This document shows positions 36,512-44,552 of a stretch of 64,000 nt of DNA, one piece after another; positions within the stretch are counted from its first letter, which is position 1, and each line of letters starts with the position of its first letter. The notes under the pieces are model-generated. The model was given only the letters and a program-made list of their open reading frames with translations. It had not been told where the DNA came from and ran no database searches. The position numbers and the translations under genes were made by a program. The stretch is from Roseospira marina. Lineage in GTDB: Bacteria; Pseudomonadota; Alphaproteobacteria; Rhodospirillales; Rhodospirillaceae. Location: positions 485,746 through 549,745 of the forward strand of contig NZ_JACIGJ010000001.1 in assembly GCF_014197855.1 (NCBI RefSeq), written 5' to 3'.

Positions 36512-36937
36512 ATGAGCCCTCGCTCCAAGCTGTACACCTCGCCCCCCGTGGCTCCCATGGCCGATGCCGAGAACCGGCTCCGTCATGTGTTTGTTCGTGA
36601 CTTGGTGCTGCACGCCAGGATCGGGGTATACGACCACGAGAAGGTCGGGCACCAGCGCATCCGCCTGAACCTGGATTTGTCGGTCCGCGAGAGCGCTGGC
36701 GATCTCGGCGATCGCCTGGAAAACGTCGTGTGCTACGAAACGGTCCTGAACCGGGTTCGAGCGCTGGCGCTGGAGGGGCACGTCAATCTGGTCGAAACGC
36801 TTGCGGAGCGAATCGCCGACGCATGCCTCGAGGACTCTCGGGTTCGCCGCGCACAGGTTCGAGTTGAGAAGCTGGATGTGTTCCCGGACGCCGAGAGTGT
36901 CGGCGTCACGATCGAGCGCCTCAATCCATTTGGATAG
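36512..36937 (+). CDS. folB: Dihydroneopterin aldolase
   Basis: Converts 7,8-dihydroneopterin to 6-hydroxymethyl-dihydropterin and glycolaldehyde in folate synthesis. The conserved core starts at VFVRDLVLHARIGVYDHE and contains VCYETVLNRVR, HVNLVETLAERIAD and VRVEKLDVFPDAESVGV; these match the FolB fold, with the catalytic Glu/Tyr region and C-terminal Lys region present. The exact start is uncertain: ATG at 36497, 36512 or 36557 would all give the full core, and no strong ribosome site separates them. It pairs with the FolM-like gene upstream and precedes a long non-coding region. Confidence 0.9.
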   Translation: MSPRSKLYTSPPVAPMADAENRLRHVFVRDLVLHARIGVYDHEKVGHQRIRLNLDLSVRESAGDLGDRLENVVCYETVLNRVRALALEGHVNLVETLAERIADACLEDSRVRRAQVRVEKLDVFPDAESVGVTIERLNPFG

Positions 36938-37098
36938 CGAAACGAGGAACGCCTGGCAGTTCGAAACCATACAGCGGCGGCTAGCGTGCGTTGCGCGTAT
37001 TTTTTGCGCCGCTCTGTCTTGGTTCGCCAGCGGGCTTTATTGCGGTTCCGAGTCGACAAAAGCCTCAGAAACACTATGGCCTTTTATTACACGGCGAG

Positions 37099-37107
37099 TT
37101 GTGCACA
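37099..37107 (+). promoter_or_regulatory. DnaA box, one mismatch (TTGTGCACA)
   Basis: Matches TTATNCACA except for G at position 3. It is partly palindromic and so could be read on either strand. It lies 191 bases upstream of the main box cluster, with the T-rich tract between them. Confidence 0.45.
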
Positions 37108-37298
37108 GGCGCCGTCGCACGACGGGGCTGACTCCGACGGGCCGCCAAGGCAGATTGCCCAGAGTACGAGTCCGCCCCTATATTTTTTTAATCGTTTCAT
37201 TCCAGGGGGTTACAAAGAATGCTCATTCCTTGGGCACGGACGTCAAACGCCCGGAATCCCTAGGAGTCGGGCAGGAGGGTCACAGTTGCTCCACACAG

Positions 37299-37307
37299 TT
37301 ATCCACA
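37299..37307 (+). promoter_or_regulatory. Perfect DnaA box TTATCCACA
   Basis: Exact match to the high-affinity DnaA recognition sequence. It is flanked upstream by TGCTCCACA (37287-37295, two mismatches) and downstream by an inverted CGTGGATAC (37313-37321, two mismatches), giving a three-box cluster within 35 bases. Confidence 0.65.
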
Positions 37308-37545
37308 GGTTTCGTGGATACAATCAGGCTTGTCACGGGGCGCGTCATGCCGGATGGGTGCGATTCGGTCACAGAAGTGTCGCCAATCTGTTACAAAGCC
37401 TTTCGGACTGCCCCATCCCGGGCACAGGGCCCTTCCCGAGACGCATCGTTCCGATGCCCGTCTCGTTCGAACGGATTAAGCCGTCGGATTGATTAGCCAA
37501 ACCTGCATCGTTCGACGGCGCATACCCATACGTGAGTTCCGGTTA

Positions 37546-39435
37546 ATGACACGGCCCGATGTTCCCTCTCCGTTCACGCCCCCAGAGCCCCCCGCGGCAA
37601 CGGGTGTTTCGGTGATCGCCGCAACCGTTCGGACGCTGCCGAACGCCCCGGGCGTCTATCGCATGCTCGATCAGGCGGGAGATGCCCTTTATGTGGGCAA
37701 GGCGCGGAACCTCAAAAAGCGGGTGGTGACTTACACACACCCGGAGCGTCTGCCGATCCGGCTGCGTCGCATGATCGACGCAACTGTCCACATGGAGGTC
37801 GTAACGACCCATACGGAAGCGGAGGCGCTGCTTCTTGAAAGCAATCTCATCAAGAAGCTGAAGCCGCGCTACAACATCCTCCTGCGCGACGATAAGTCAT
37901 TCCCCTACATCCTCATCGCGGAAGATCACGCTTGGCCTCGGGTGCTCAAGCATCGCGGGCCGCGGACACGCCCCGGCCGCTATCACGGGCCCTACGCCTC
38001 GGCGAGCGCCGTCAACCGCACGCTGGTGGCGTTGCAGAAGGCCTTTCTGCTGCGGTCCTGCTCCGACAACGTGTTCGCCAGCCGCACCCGCCCCTGCCTG
38101 CTGTTCCAGATCAAGCGGTGCTCGGCCCCCTGCGTGGAGCGGATCAGCCGCGAGGACTATGACGCCCTGGTGGGGCAGGCACGGGCGTTCCTGGAGGGTC
38201 GCAGCCAGGACATGCAGCGCGACCTCGCGGCCCGCATGGAAGAGGCCAGCGCCCGCCTCGCGTTCGAGGAAGCGGCCATCTACCGGGACCGCATCCGTGC
38301 CCTGACCAGCGTGCAGTCGCACCAGGACATCGCCCTGCCCGGAGTCGGCGAGGCCGACGTGATCGCCCTGCATCAGGCCGGCGGGCAAACCTGCATCCAG
38401 GTGTTCTTTTTCCGGGCCGGCAACAACCACGGCAACCGCGCCTACTACCCCAGCCATGCCAAGGACGACGAGTCCGGCGCGGTGCTGGAGGCGTTCCTCG
38501 GGCAGTTCTATGCCCGTCAGATGCCACCGGGCCTCGTGCTGCTGAGCGAGCCGATTCCGAACCCGGAGCTGGTGGCCGAGGCGCTCTCGATCCGGGCAGA
38601 CCATAAGGTAAAGCTTCACCTGCCCCAACGCGGCGAGCGGCGTAAGGTGGTCGACCACGCCCTGACCAACGCACGCGAGGCCCTCGCCCGCCGGCTGGCG
38701 GAGACATCGGCCCAACAGACCCTGCTGGAGGGGCTGGGGGAGATTCTCGGCCTGGACGCCCCCCCCGAGCGGATCGAGGTCTACGACAACTCCCACATCT
38801 CCGGCACCAACCCGATCGGTGGGATGATCGTCGCCGGTCCCGAGGGATTTCAGAAAACCTCGTACCGCAAATTCAACATCCGCCATGCCGACGCCACCGC
38901 CGACGACTACGCCATGATGCGGGAGGTCATGGAGCGCCGGTTCGCCCGCGCGCTGAAGGAAGACCCCGATCGCACGCGCGGCCAGTGGCCGGACCTGGTG
39001 CTGATCGACGGCGGTCAAGGCCAACTGTCCGCCGCCGCCGGAGTGCTGGAGAACCTGGGAATCGAGGATGTCCCCCTGGTCGGGATCGCCAAGGGGCCGG
39101 ACCGGGACGCCGGGCGCGAGCGGTTCTTTCTGCGCGACCGGCCGTCCTTTCTGTTGCCGCCGAACCACCCCGTTCTGTACTTCGTCCAACGTCTGAGGGA
39201 CGAGGCGCATCGCTTTGCCGTGGCAGGCCATCAGGCCCGCCGCAAGAAGGCGGCCGCCGCCAATCCCCTGGACGCGATCCCGGGCATCGGCGCGGCGCGT
39301 AAGAAGGCGCTCATGCACCATTTCGGCTCGGCCAAGGCGGTCTCTCAGGCCGGCCTCGCCGACCTTGAGGCGGTCGACGGCGTCAGCGCCGGGCTGGCCC
39401 GTAAAATCTATGAACGGTTCCACGGAACCGAGTGA
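37546..39435 (+). CDS. uvrC: Excinuclease ABC subunit C
   Basis: Dual-incision nuclease of nucleotide excision repair. It has 629 residues from ATG 37546; upstream in-frame sequence to 37489 is non-conserved. Domains in order: GIY-YIG nuclease ([23 protein letters not shown]), cysteine cluster around [18 protein letters not shown] motif ([21 protein letters not shown]), the EndoV/RNase H-like domain with [11 protein letters not shown] and [11 protein letters not shown] (catalytic Asp/His region), and C-terminal helix-hairpin-helix motifs ([18 protein letters not shown]). Length is typical. It is followed by pgsA after 44 bases, a conserved pair. Confidence 0.96.
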   Translation: MTRPDVPSPFTPPEPPAATGVSVIAATVRTLPNAPGVYRMLDQAGDALYVGKARNLKKRVVTYTHPERLPIRLRRMIDATVHMEVVTTHTEAEALLLESNLIKKLKPRYNILLRDDKSFPYILIAEDHAWPRVLKHRGPRTRPGRYHGPYASASAVNRTLVALQKAFLLRSCSDNVFASRTRPCLLFQIKRCSAPCVERISREDYDALVGQARAFLEGRSQDMQRDLAARMEEASARLAFEEAAIYRDRIRALTSVQSHQDIALPGVGEADVIALHQAGGQTCIQVFFFRAGNNHGNRAYYPSHAKDDESGAVLEAFLGQFYARQMPPGLVLLSEPIPNPELVAEALSIRADHKVKLHLPQRGERRKVVDHALTNAREALARRLAETSAQQTLLEGLGEILGLDAPPERIEVYDNSHISGTNPIGGMIVAGPEGFQKTSYRKFNIRHADATADDYAMMREVMERRFARALKEDPDRTRGQWPDLVLIDGGQGQLSAAAGVLENLGIEDVPLVGIAKGPDRDAGRERFFLRDRPSFLLPPNHPVLYFVQRLRDEAHRFAVAGHQARRKKAAAANPLDAIPGIGAARKKALMHHFGSAKAVSQAGLADLEAVDGVSAGLARKIYERFHGTE

Positions 39436-39479
39436 TCCGGTAAGAGTTCCTGCGACACACTGCGCCGACGGGATCCTCC

Positions 39480-40034
39480 ATGCTCCATGCCCTGCCCAAC
39501 GCCATGACCCTCGCTCGGATCGCGCTGATCCCGGTGATCGTCGCCACCTTCTACATCCCCGGACCCGAAGCCCGCTGGGTGGCCGCCGGTCTGTTCGTCA
39601 TCGCCGCGGTCACCGACTACCTCGATGGCTGGCTGGCGCGGAAGCTTCAGGTGGTGTCCGATTTCGGGCGGTTCCTCGACCCCATTGCGGACAAGCTGCT
39701 GGTGGCCGCCATCCTGGTGATGCTGGCCGGCTTCGACCGGCTGTCGGACGTGGCCCTGGTGGCGGCGGTGGTGATCCTGTTTCGGGAGATCCTGGTCTCC
39801 GGCCTGCGGGAGTTCCTGGCCGGACGGTCCATCGGCATGCCGGTCACCATGCTCGCGAAGTGGAAGACCACCGCGCAGCTCGTCGCCCTGCCGCTGCTGC
39901 TGGTGGGCGATGCGGCCACCCTCGGCGGCCTTCCGCTGGACTGGCCCGGCGAGCTGCTGTTGTGGGTGGCCGCCCTTCTGACCGCCCAAACCGGGTATAT
40001 TTATCTGCGCCAGGGTTTGGCCCATATGCGTTGA
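39480..40034 (+). CDS. pgsA: CDP-diacylglycerol--glycerol-3-phosphate 3-phosphatidyltransferase
   Basis: Makes phosphatidylglycerophosphate for PG and cardiolipin synthesis in the inner membrane. It has 184 residues with about five to six membrane helices. The CDP-alcohol phosphotransferase signature D-x2-D-G-x2-A-R-x8-G-x3-D-x3-D is seen as TDYLDGWLARK then GRFLDPIADK. The N-terminus LPNAMTLARI is the usual PgsA start. It lies between uvrC and the molybdopterin genes moeA-moaD-moaE on the same strand; uvrC-pgsA and pgsA-moaD-moaE neighbourhoods are common in alphaproteobacteria. Confidence 0.95.
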   Translation: MLHALPNAMTLARIALIPVIVATFYIPGPEARWVAAGLFVIAAVTDYLDGWLARKLQVVSDFGRFLDPIADKLLVAAILVMLAGFDRLSDVALVAAVVILFREILVSGLREFLAGRSIGMPVTMLAKWKTTAQLVALPLLLVGDAATLGGLPLDWPGELLLWVAALLTAQTGYIYLRQGLAHMR

Positions 40035-40071
40035 CCCCACATACAGTGATGGCCGTAACCCGGGAGCCATT

Positions 40072-41328
40072 GTGACGACCTCGACGACCGATTGTTTCGC
40101 CATCGGCGACCGCCTGCTGTCCCTGGACGAGGCCCTCGCCGCGATCCCCGAGCGCGTCACGCCCGCCGTGGCGGTCGAGCGCGTCCCCTTACGCGCCGCC
40201 GCCGGCCGCGTTCTGGCGGCCGACCTGATTGCCACTGTGACGCATCCGGCCGAAGACACGTCTGCCATGGACGGCTATGCCGTGCGGCACAGCGATCTGT
40301 CCCCGACCGAGCCCGTCACCCTGCCCGTCACGGCGCGGGTCGCGGCTGGGCATCCGCTCGGCCGGCCGCTGGCCTCGGGGGAGGCTGCTCGCATCTTCAC
40401 CGGTGGTGTGATGCCGGCGGGCGCGGACACCGTCATCATGCAGGAGGACGTCACCGATACCGGCGACGGCCGGGCCACGCTGCCGGCGGGCGTACCCCTG
40501 CGCCGCCATGTGCGCGCGGCGGGCGGTGACTTCCGCACCGGCACCACGGTCATGACGGCCGGCCGGCGGCTGACGCCTTTGGATATCGCGCTCGCGGCTG
40601 CGGCCGGGCACCCCTTCGTTCCCGTGTGCGAGCGTGTGCGGATCGGCGTGTTCTCGACCGGCGACGAGGTGTTCGAGCCCGGCGCCGCCCTGCCCCCGGG
40701 CGGACTCTATGACGGCAACCGCTACGGCTTGATGGCGCTGGCGGAGGCTCTGGGGGCCGAGGTGACCGACCTGGGGCACCTGCCCGACGACCTGGACCGC
40801 ATCACGGCGGCGCTGGGCGGGGCGGCGGATGAGCACCACCTGCTGCTGACCTCCGGCGGGGTGTCCGTCGGCGGCGAGGATCATGTGCGGGACGCGGTGG
40901 AGGCGCTGGGTGTGCTGCACTTCTGGCGGCTGGCGATCAAGCCCGGCAAGCCGGCGGCCCTGGGCCAGATTCGCGACGCCGCCTTTGCCGGGTTGCCCGG
41001 GAACCCCGTCTCCGCACTGGTCACATTTCTGCTCATCGTCCGGCCCCTGGTGCAGCGGCTGGGCGGTCAGACGGTGACGCCGCCGCTGCGCTATCCCCTT
41101 CCCGCCGGGTTCCACCACACCAAGGCCGGACATCGCCGGGAGTTCCTGCGGGCCTGGATCGAGACCGGGCCGGAGGGTCCGGTCCTGCGCACGGCAGCGT
41201 CCCAAGACAGCGCAATGGTCCGGTCGATGAGCGCGGCCGGCGGCCTGGTGGACGTGCCGGAAGATCACCGCGCCATCGAACCGGGTGATCTCGTGGACTA
41301 CCTGCCCTTTGCCGAGGTCATGTCATGA
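40072..41328 (+). CDS. moeA: Molybdopterin molybdenumtransferase
   Basis: Inserts molybdate into adenylylated molybdopterin, the last common step of Moco synthesis. It has 418 residues from GTG 40072. Visible motifs: THPAEDTSAMDGYAV in domain I, FTGGVMPAGADTVIMQED, the MPT-binding domain with FSTGDEVFEPG, YDGNRYGL and LTSGGVSVGGEDHV, then GLPGNPVSALVTF, and a beta-barrel C-terminal domain. The stop codon overlaps the moaD start (ATGA), so moeA, moaD and moaE form one translation-coupled unit. Confidence 0.95.
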   Translation: MTTSTTDCFAIGDRLLSLDEALAAIPERVTPAVAVERVPLRAAAGRVLAADLIATVTHPAEDTSAMDGYAVRHSDLSPTEPVTLPVTARVAAGHPLGRPLASGEAARIFTGGVMPAGADTVIMQEDVTDTGDGRATLPAGVPLRRHVRAAGGDFRTGTTVMTAGRRLTPLDIALAAAAGHPFVPVCERVRIGVFSTGDEVFEPGAALPPGGLYDGNRYGLMALAEALGAEVTDLGHLPDDLDRITAALGGAADEHHLLLTSGGVSVGGEDHVRDAVEALGVLHFWRLAIKPGKPAALGQIRDAAFAGLPGNPVSALVTFLLIVRPLVQRLGGQTVTPPLRYPLPAGFHHTKAGHRREFLRAWIETGPEGPVLRTAASQDSAMVRSMSAAGGLVDVPEDHRAIEPGDLVDYLPFAEVMS

Positions 41329-41579
41329 AGGTGCTGTATTTCGCGTGGTTGCGGGACTTCATCGGCACCGGGGAGGAAACTCTGGACGCTCTCCCCCCGC
41401 AGATCACGACCGTCTGTGACCTGATGGGCTGGCTGAGCGGGCGCGGGCCGGCATACGCCCGGGCGTTCGCAGACCCGGCCCTCGTCCGCTGCGCCGTCGA
41501 CCAGGATTTCGCCGGCCTCGACGTCGAAGTGACCGGGGCGCGCGAGGTGGCCTTCTTTCCGCCGGTGACGGGAGGCTAG
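41325..41579 (+). CDS. moaD: Molybdopterin synthase sulfur carrier subunit
   Basis: Small ubiquitin-fold protein, 84 residues, whose C-terminal Gly-Gly (VTGG) is adenylylated and thiocarboxylated to supply sulfur for molybdopterin. The N-terminus MKVLYFAWLRDFIGTGEE and the EVAFFPPVTGG end are diagnostic. It overlaps moeA by four bases and precedes moaE by three. Confidence 0.95.
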   Translation: MKVLYFAWLRDFIGTGEETLDALPPQITTVCDLMGWLSGRGPAYARAFADPALVRCAVDQDFAGLDVEVTGAREVAFFPPVTGG

Positions 41580-41582
41580 GCT

Positions 41583-42059
41583 GTGATCCGCGTGCAGCAG
41601 ACGGTGTTCGACGTCGGCGCCGAAATCGCCGCGTTCACACAGGGCACGGGCCGCGTCGGTGGGGTGGCGACGTTTACCGGGTTGGTTCGCGATTACCTGG
41701 GGGAGGTTCCGGACGGTGCGCCGCCGGTCCGCGCGCTGACGCTGGAGCACTACCCAGGCATGACCGAGCGTCAGCTTGAACGGATCGAAGCCGAGGCCCG
41801 CCGCCGCTGGGATCTCGCCGACGTTCTGGTGATCCATCGGTTCGGGCGCATGGCGCCGGGCGAGCCCATCGTGCTGGTCTGCACCACCTCGGCCCACCGA
41901 ACCGCCGCGCTGGAAAGCTGTCAGTTCCTCATCGACTGGCTCAAGACCCGGGCGCCGTTCTGGAAACGCGAAGAGACCCCATCCGGCGACCACTGGGTCG
42001 AGGCAAGGGCCGACGACGACGATGCCAGCGCCCGCTGGGACGACGTGCCCGACCGCTAA
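41583..42059 (+). CDS. moaE: Molybdopterin synthase catalytic subunit
   Basis: Transfers two sulfurs from MoaD to cyclic pyranopterin monophosphate. It has 158 residues from GTG 41583. The family residues are visible: GGVATFTGLVRD near the N-terminus, LEHYPGM, HRFGRMAPGE, and the catalytic lysines K121 and K128 in KTRAPFWKRE. The acidic C-terminal tail is slightly longer than usual. It converges with folD across 28 bases. Confidence 0.95.
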   Translation: MIRVQQTVFDVGAEIAAFTQGTGRVGGVATFTGLVRDYLGEVPDGAPPVRALTLEHYPGMTERQLERIEAEARRRWDLADVLVIHRFGRMAPGEPIVLVCTTSAHRTAALESCQFLIDWLKTRAPFWKREETPSGDHWVEARADDDDASARWDDVPDR

Positions 42060-42087
42060 GCCCAGCACGCTCGAACCGACGAGGAGC

Positions 42088-42969
42088 TCAACCGCGCGAG
42101 ATACCGTTCGCGCGGCACGCGGCCTCAACCGTGTTGTCGAGCAAGCAGGCGATGGTCATCGGCCCCACGCCGCCCGGAACCGGGGTGATCGCCCCGGCCA
42201 CCTCTTTCGCCGCCTCGAAGTCCACGTCGCCGACCAGCTTGCCCTTGTCCGCACCGGGCTCGGGCGGCAGGCGGTTGATGCCCACGTCGATCACGGTCGC
42301 GCCCGGCTTGATCCAATCCGCTCCGATCATGCGGGGCCGTCCCACGGCGGCCACCAGGATATCGGCGGACCGGCAGACCGCCGGCAGGTCCCGCGTGCGC
42401 GAATGCGCCACCGTCACGGTGCAGTTTGCGGCCAGCAGAAGCTGCGCCATCGGCTTGCCCATCAGGTTGGACCGCCCCACGACCACGGCATTGGCCCCCG
42501 ACAGATCGCCCAGACGATCCCGCAGCATCATCATGCAGCCAGAAGGTGTGCACGGCACTAGGGCCGGCACACCGGACGCCAGATTGCCGGCGTTGATCGG
42601 GTGCAGACCGTCCACGTCCTTCGCCGGATCGATGGCCAGGACCACCGCCTGCGCATCCAGTCCCGCCGGCAGCGGAAGCTGCACCAGGATGCCGTGTACG
42701 GTCGGTTCCGCGTTGAGGGTGCGGATCAGGGCCAGAAGGTCGTCCTGGGCCGTCTCGGCCGGCAGTCTATGAGCGATCGATACCATACCCGCCTCGGCCG
42801 CCATCCGCTCCTTGCTGCGGACGTAGACCTGGCTGGCCGGGTCCTCCCCCACCAGAACGACCGACAATCCCGGAACGAGACCGCGCCCTGCCAGTCCCGC
42901 GACTTCCTCGGCGAGACGCGCCCGTAATGCGGCGGCGAAGGCTTTTCCATCGATGAGGGTAGCGGTCAT
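42088..42969 (-). CDS. folD: Bifunctional methylenetetrahydrofolate dehydrogenase / methenyl-THF cyclohydrolase
   Basis: Interconverts 5,10-methylene-THF and 10-formyl-THF with NADP. It has 293 residues. Catalytic Y49 and K53 are in the conserved [10 protein letters not shown] segment; LVQLPLP, the nucleotide-binding [11 protein letters not shown], and [12 protein letters not shown] are intact. It is transcribed divergently from the XRE-cupin regulator across 192 bases that hold a perfect 15-base palindrome, so the two may share control. Together with purU, 3 kb away, it suggests one-carbon flux is coordinated with the nitrogen genes here. Confidence 0.96.
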   Translation of the reverse strand: MTATLIDGKAFAAALRARLAEEVAGLAGRGLVPGLSVVLVGEDPASQVYVRSKERMAAEAGMVSIAHRLPAETAQDDLLALIRTLNAEPTVHGILVQLPLPAGLDAQAVVLAIDPAKDVDGLHPINAGNLASGVPALVPCTPSGCMMMLRDRLGDLSGANAVVVGRSNLMGKPMAQLLLAANCTVTVAHSRTRDLPAVCRSADILVAAVGRPRMIGADWIKPGATVIDVGINRLPPEPGADKGKLVGDVDFEAAKEVAGAITPVPGGVGPMTIACLLDNTVEAACRANGISRG

Positions 42970-43066
42970 AAAAGAGTCTCTCCAGGTCGTACGGTGCGGG
43001 TCATGGCCTCACGGAGCGCCACGGGGCGCCGCGACCTTACGCGTTCAGGATCGACGACAAAAGCAC

Positions 43067-43081
43067 TTTCCTGACAGGAAA
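43067..43081. promoter_or_regulatory. 15-base palindrome, candidate operator of the XRE-cupin regulator
   Basis: TTTCCTGACAGGAAA, a perfect inverted repeat around a central A. It lies 81 bases before the regulator gene and 98 bases before divergent folD. A related CAGGAAA half-site occurs upstream of the glutamine synthetase gene at 44413-44419. Autoregulation by the regulator is inferred. Confidence 0.5.
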
Positions 43082-43161
43082 CGAAACCTAGAGAAACCAA
43101 TCTCAAACTGATAACATTCTTTGAATGCGGTTAAATCCCTCCCACCAGACAGGATCCGGAT

Positions 43162-43821
43162 ATGGCGCGCTCCCCGTCCTCCACATCGCAACGTGAGCCG
43201 GACGACACCGACCGTCAGGATCCGCACGCCGTGGGCGGGGCGCCGGAAAACTCGCTGGAGTTTGCGATCGGGCGTCAGGTGCGGGAGTTCCGTACCCGCA
43301 TGGAAATGACGGTCGTGGACCTCGCCAAGCATGCTGGCTTATCGGCCGGGATGCTGTCCAAGATCGAAAACGGGCAGACCTCGCCGTCCCTGGCCACCCT
43401 ATACCGGCTGTCGGTCGCCCTGAATGTTCCGGTCACAGCCTTTTTCCGGAAGTTCGAGGAGCAACGCGACGCCACCCATGTCCGCGCCGGTCAAGGGCTG
43501 ACCATTGAGCGACGCGGTACCCGGGCGGGCCACCAGTATCAGCTCCTCGGCCACACCGTGGGCAAGCCGATCATCATGGAACCCTACCTCGTGACCCTGA
43601 CCGAAGAGTCCGAGGTGTTCCCGCTCTTCCAGCACACGGGCTTGGAGTTCATCTATGTGTTGGAGGGAGCGGTCGGGTATCGCCACGGCAACAAGCTGTA
43701 CGACCTGGAGCCCGGCGATTCCCTGTTCTTCGACGCCGACGCGCCGCATGGACCCGAGGACCTGCGGCGCCTGCCGCTTCGCCTGCTGTCGGTGATCGTG
43801 TATCCCCGCCACGAGTCGTAA
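43162..43821 (+). CDS. XRE-family transcriptional regulator with C-terminal cupin domain
   Basis: A 219-residue regulator. After a disordered about 35-residue N-terminus comes an XRE-type helix-turn-helix (about residues 38-95: VREFRTRMEMTVVDLAKHAGLS, then GMLSKIENGQTSPSLATL). A linker leads to a cupin beta-barrel (about residues 140-215) with HTGLEFIYVLEGAVGYRHG and LEPGDSLFFDADAPHG, a likely metal or ligand pocket. Such HTH-cupin proteins act as ligand-responsive repressors or activators of nearby catabolic genes. The glutamine synthetase-like gene and the palindromic sites nearby are the obvious targets; the ligand is unknown. Confidence 0.9.
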   Translation: MARSPSSTSQREPDDTDRQDPHAVGGAPENSLEFAIGRQVREFRTRMEMTVVDLAKHAGLSAGMLSKIENGQTSPSLATLYRLSVALNVPVTAFFRKFEEQRDATHVRAGQGLTIERRGTRAGHQYQLLGHTVGKPIIMEPYLVTLTEESEVFPLFQHTGLEFIYVLEGAVGYRHGNKLYDLEPGDSLFFDADAPHGPEDLRRLPLRLLSVIVYPRHES

Positions 43822-44110
43822 CCGGATCGAAGGACCGGGCTGGTGCCGTGCGTCGCAAGACGGCCGGCGGTTCTCTGCGCCGGAACCTCGCATCCGACGA
43901 ATGGTTTCGTCGCCCCGCCGGCGCTCCCCAAGAGACACCCCGGAATTGGAGATCCCCCCGCCAGCGCGTCGCGGAACGGGCATCGAGGCCGGACACGGAC
44001 CCTCGCCCCGTGGTTTCGCGAGCGACAGGCGATCACCGTCCCGTTACATTTCACGGCACGTCCTCGCGCGGAAAGCACCACGGCGTGGAGATCGCCCGTT
44101 GCCGTCGCAT

Positions 44111-44392
44111 ATGCTCGATTTAAACCAGTTGGTTCGGTCGCACATGGGTGTGACCCTCGCCCGGTTGCGCGGGGAGCGTGGCCTGCGCTTGGACGAGATT
44201 GCCGCGGCAAGTGGGTTGGACGCGTGCTTTCTGCGCGCGGTGGAAGCCGGCGACGTCCTGCTGGACGATGCGGCACGAACCCGGTTGGCCGATACCCTGG
44301 GGGTCGACCCGGACTGTTTCTACGACGGCTTCATGGACTCCCTGCGCTCCGGCCTTTGGCCCACGCTGCAGGATGCGCTAAGTCGGACCTGA
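44111..44392 (+). CDS. Small HTH (XRE-like) DNA-binding protein
   Basis: A 93-residue protein from ATG 44111. Residues about 14-70 form an XRE-type helix-turn-helix (TLARLRGERGLRLDEIAAAS, GLDACFLRAVEAGD, LADTLGVDPDCFYDGFM). No additional domain follows. It lies between the XRE-cupin regulator and the glutamine synthetase gene on the same strand, with 289 bases of apparently non-coding sequence before it. The frame is open far upstream, but that part has the composition of non-coding sequence. The role is unknown; a second local regulator is plausible. Confidence 0.65.
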   Translation: MLDLNQLVRSHMGVTLARLRGERGLRLDEIAAASGLDACFLRAVEAGDVLLDDAARTRLADTLGVDPDCFYDGFMDSLRSGLWPTLQDALSRT

Positions 44393-44414
44393 CCCGGCAC
44401 AAGCATTCCCCACA

Positions 44415-44429
44415 GGAAAGTTTATTTCC
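44415..44429. promoter_or_regulatory. Inverted repeat GGAAA-N5-TTTCC upstream of the glutamine synthetase gene
   Basis: GGAAA (44415-44419), five bases, TTTCC (44425-44429), preceded by CA so that the left arm reads CAGGAAA as in the palindrome at 43067-43081. It is 124 bases before the glnT start. It could be a second binding site of the XRE-cupin regulator; inferred. Confidence 0.4.
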
Positions 44430-44552
44430 CTCGGATTGATCCCGCATCGGGAACACCATACAGTGATCCGATCAAAATCCGGGCGCTTGGCTGTACTTGC
44501 CTATTAAATGAGCACATGCCAGCGCTCCCGTCGACCCAGGGGGCCACAGGGC

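Larger units (their letters stand above)
36938..37545. other. Candidate chromosomal replication origin (oriC) in a 0.6-kb non-coding region
   Basis: No credible gene lies between folB and uvrC. The region contains one perfect DnaA box (37299-37307), a one-mismatch box (37099-37107) and two weaker ones (37287-37295 and, inverted, 37313-37321), three of them clustered within 35 bases. An AT-rich run with T7 (about 37178-37192) and other AT-richer patches (36999-37005, 37080-37089) lie within 250 bases and could unwind. TTACAAAG occurs twice (37210-37217, 37391-37398). This combination is unusual in a GC-rich genome. dnaA, parAB and hemE are not adjacent, so the assignment is tentative; a DnaA-regulated promoter for uvrC is the main alternative. 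Confidence 0.5.

Noticed and set aside
35033..36970. 645-codon minus-strand open frame
   Set aside because: It is antisense to the antiporter, SDR and folB genes and has no family features.
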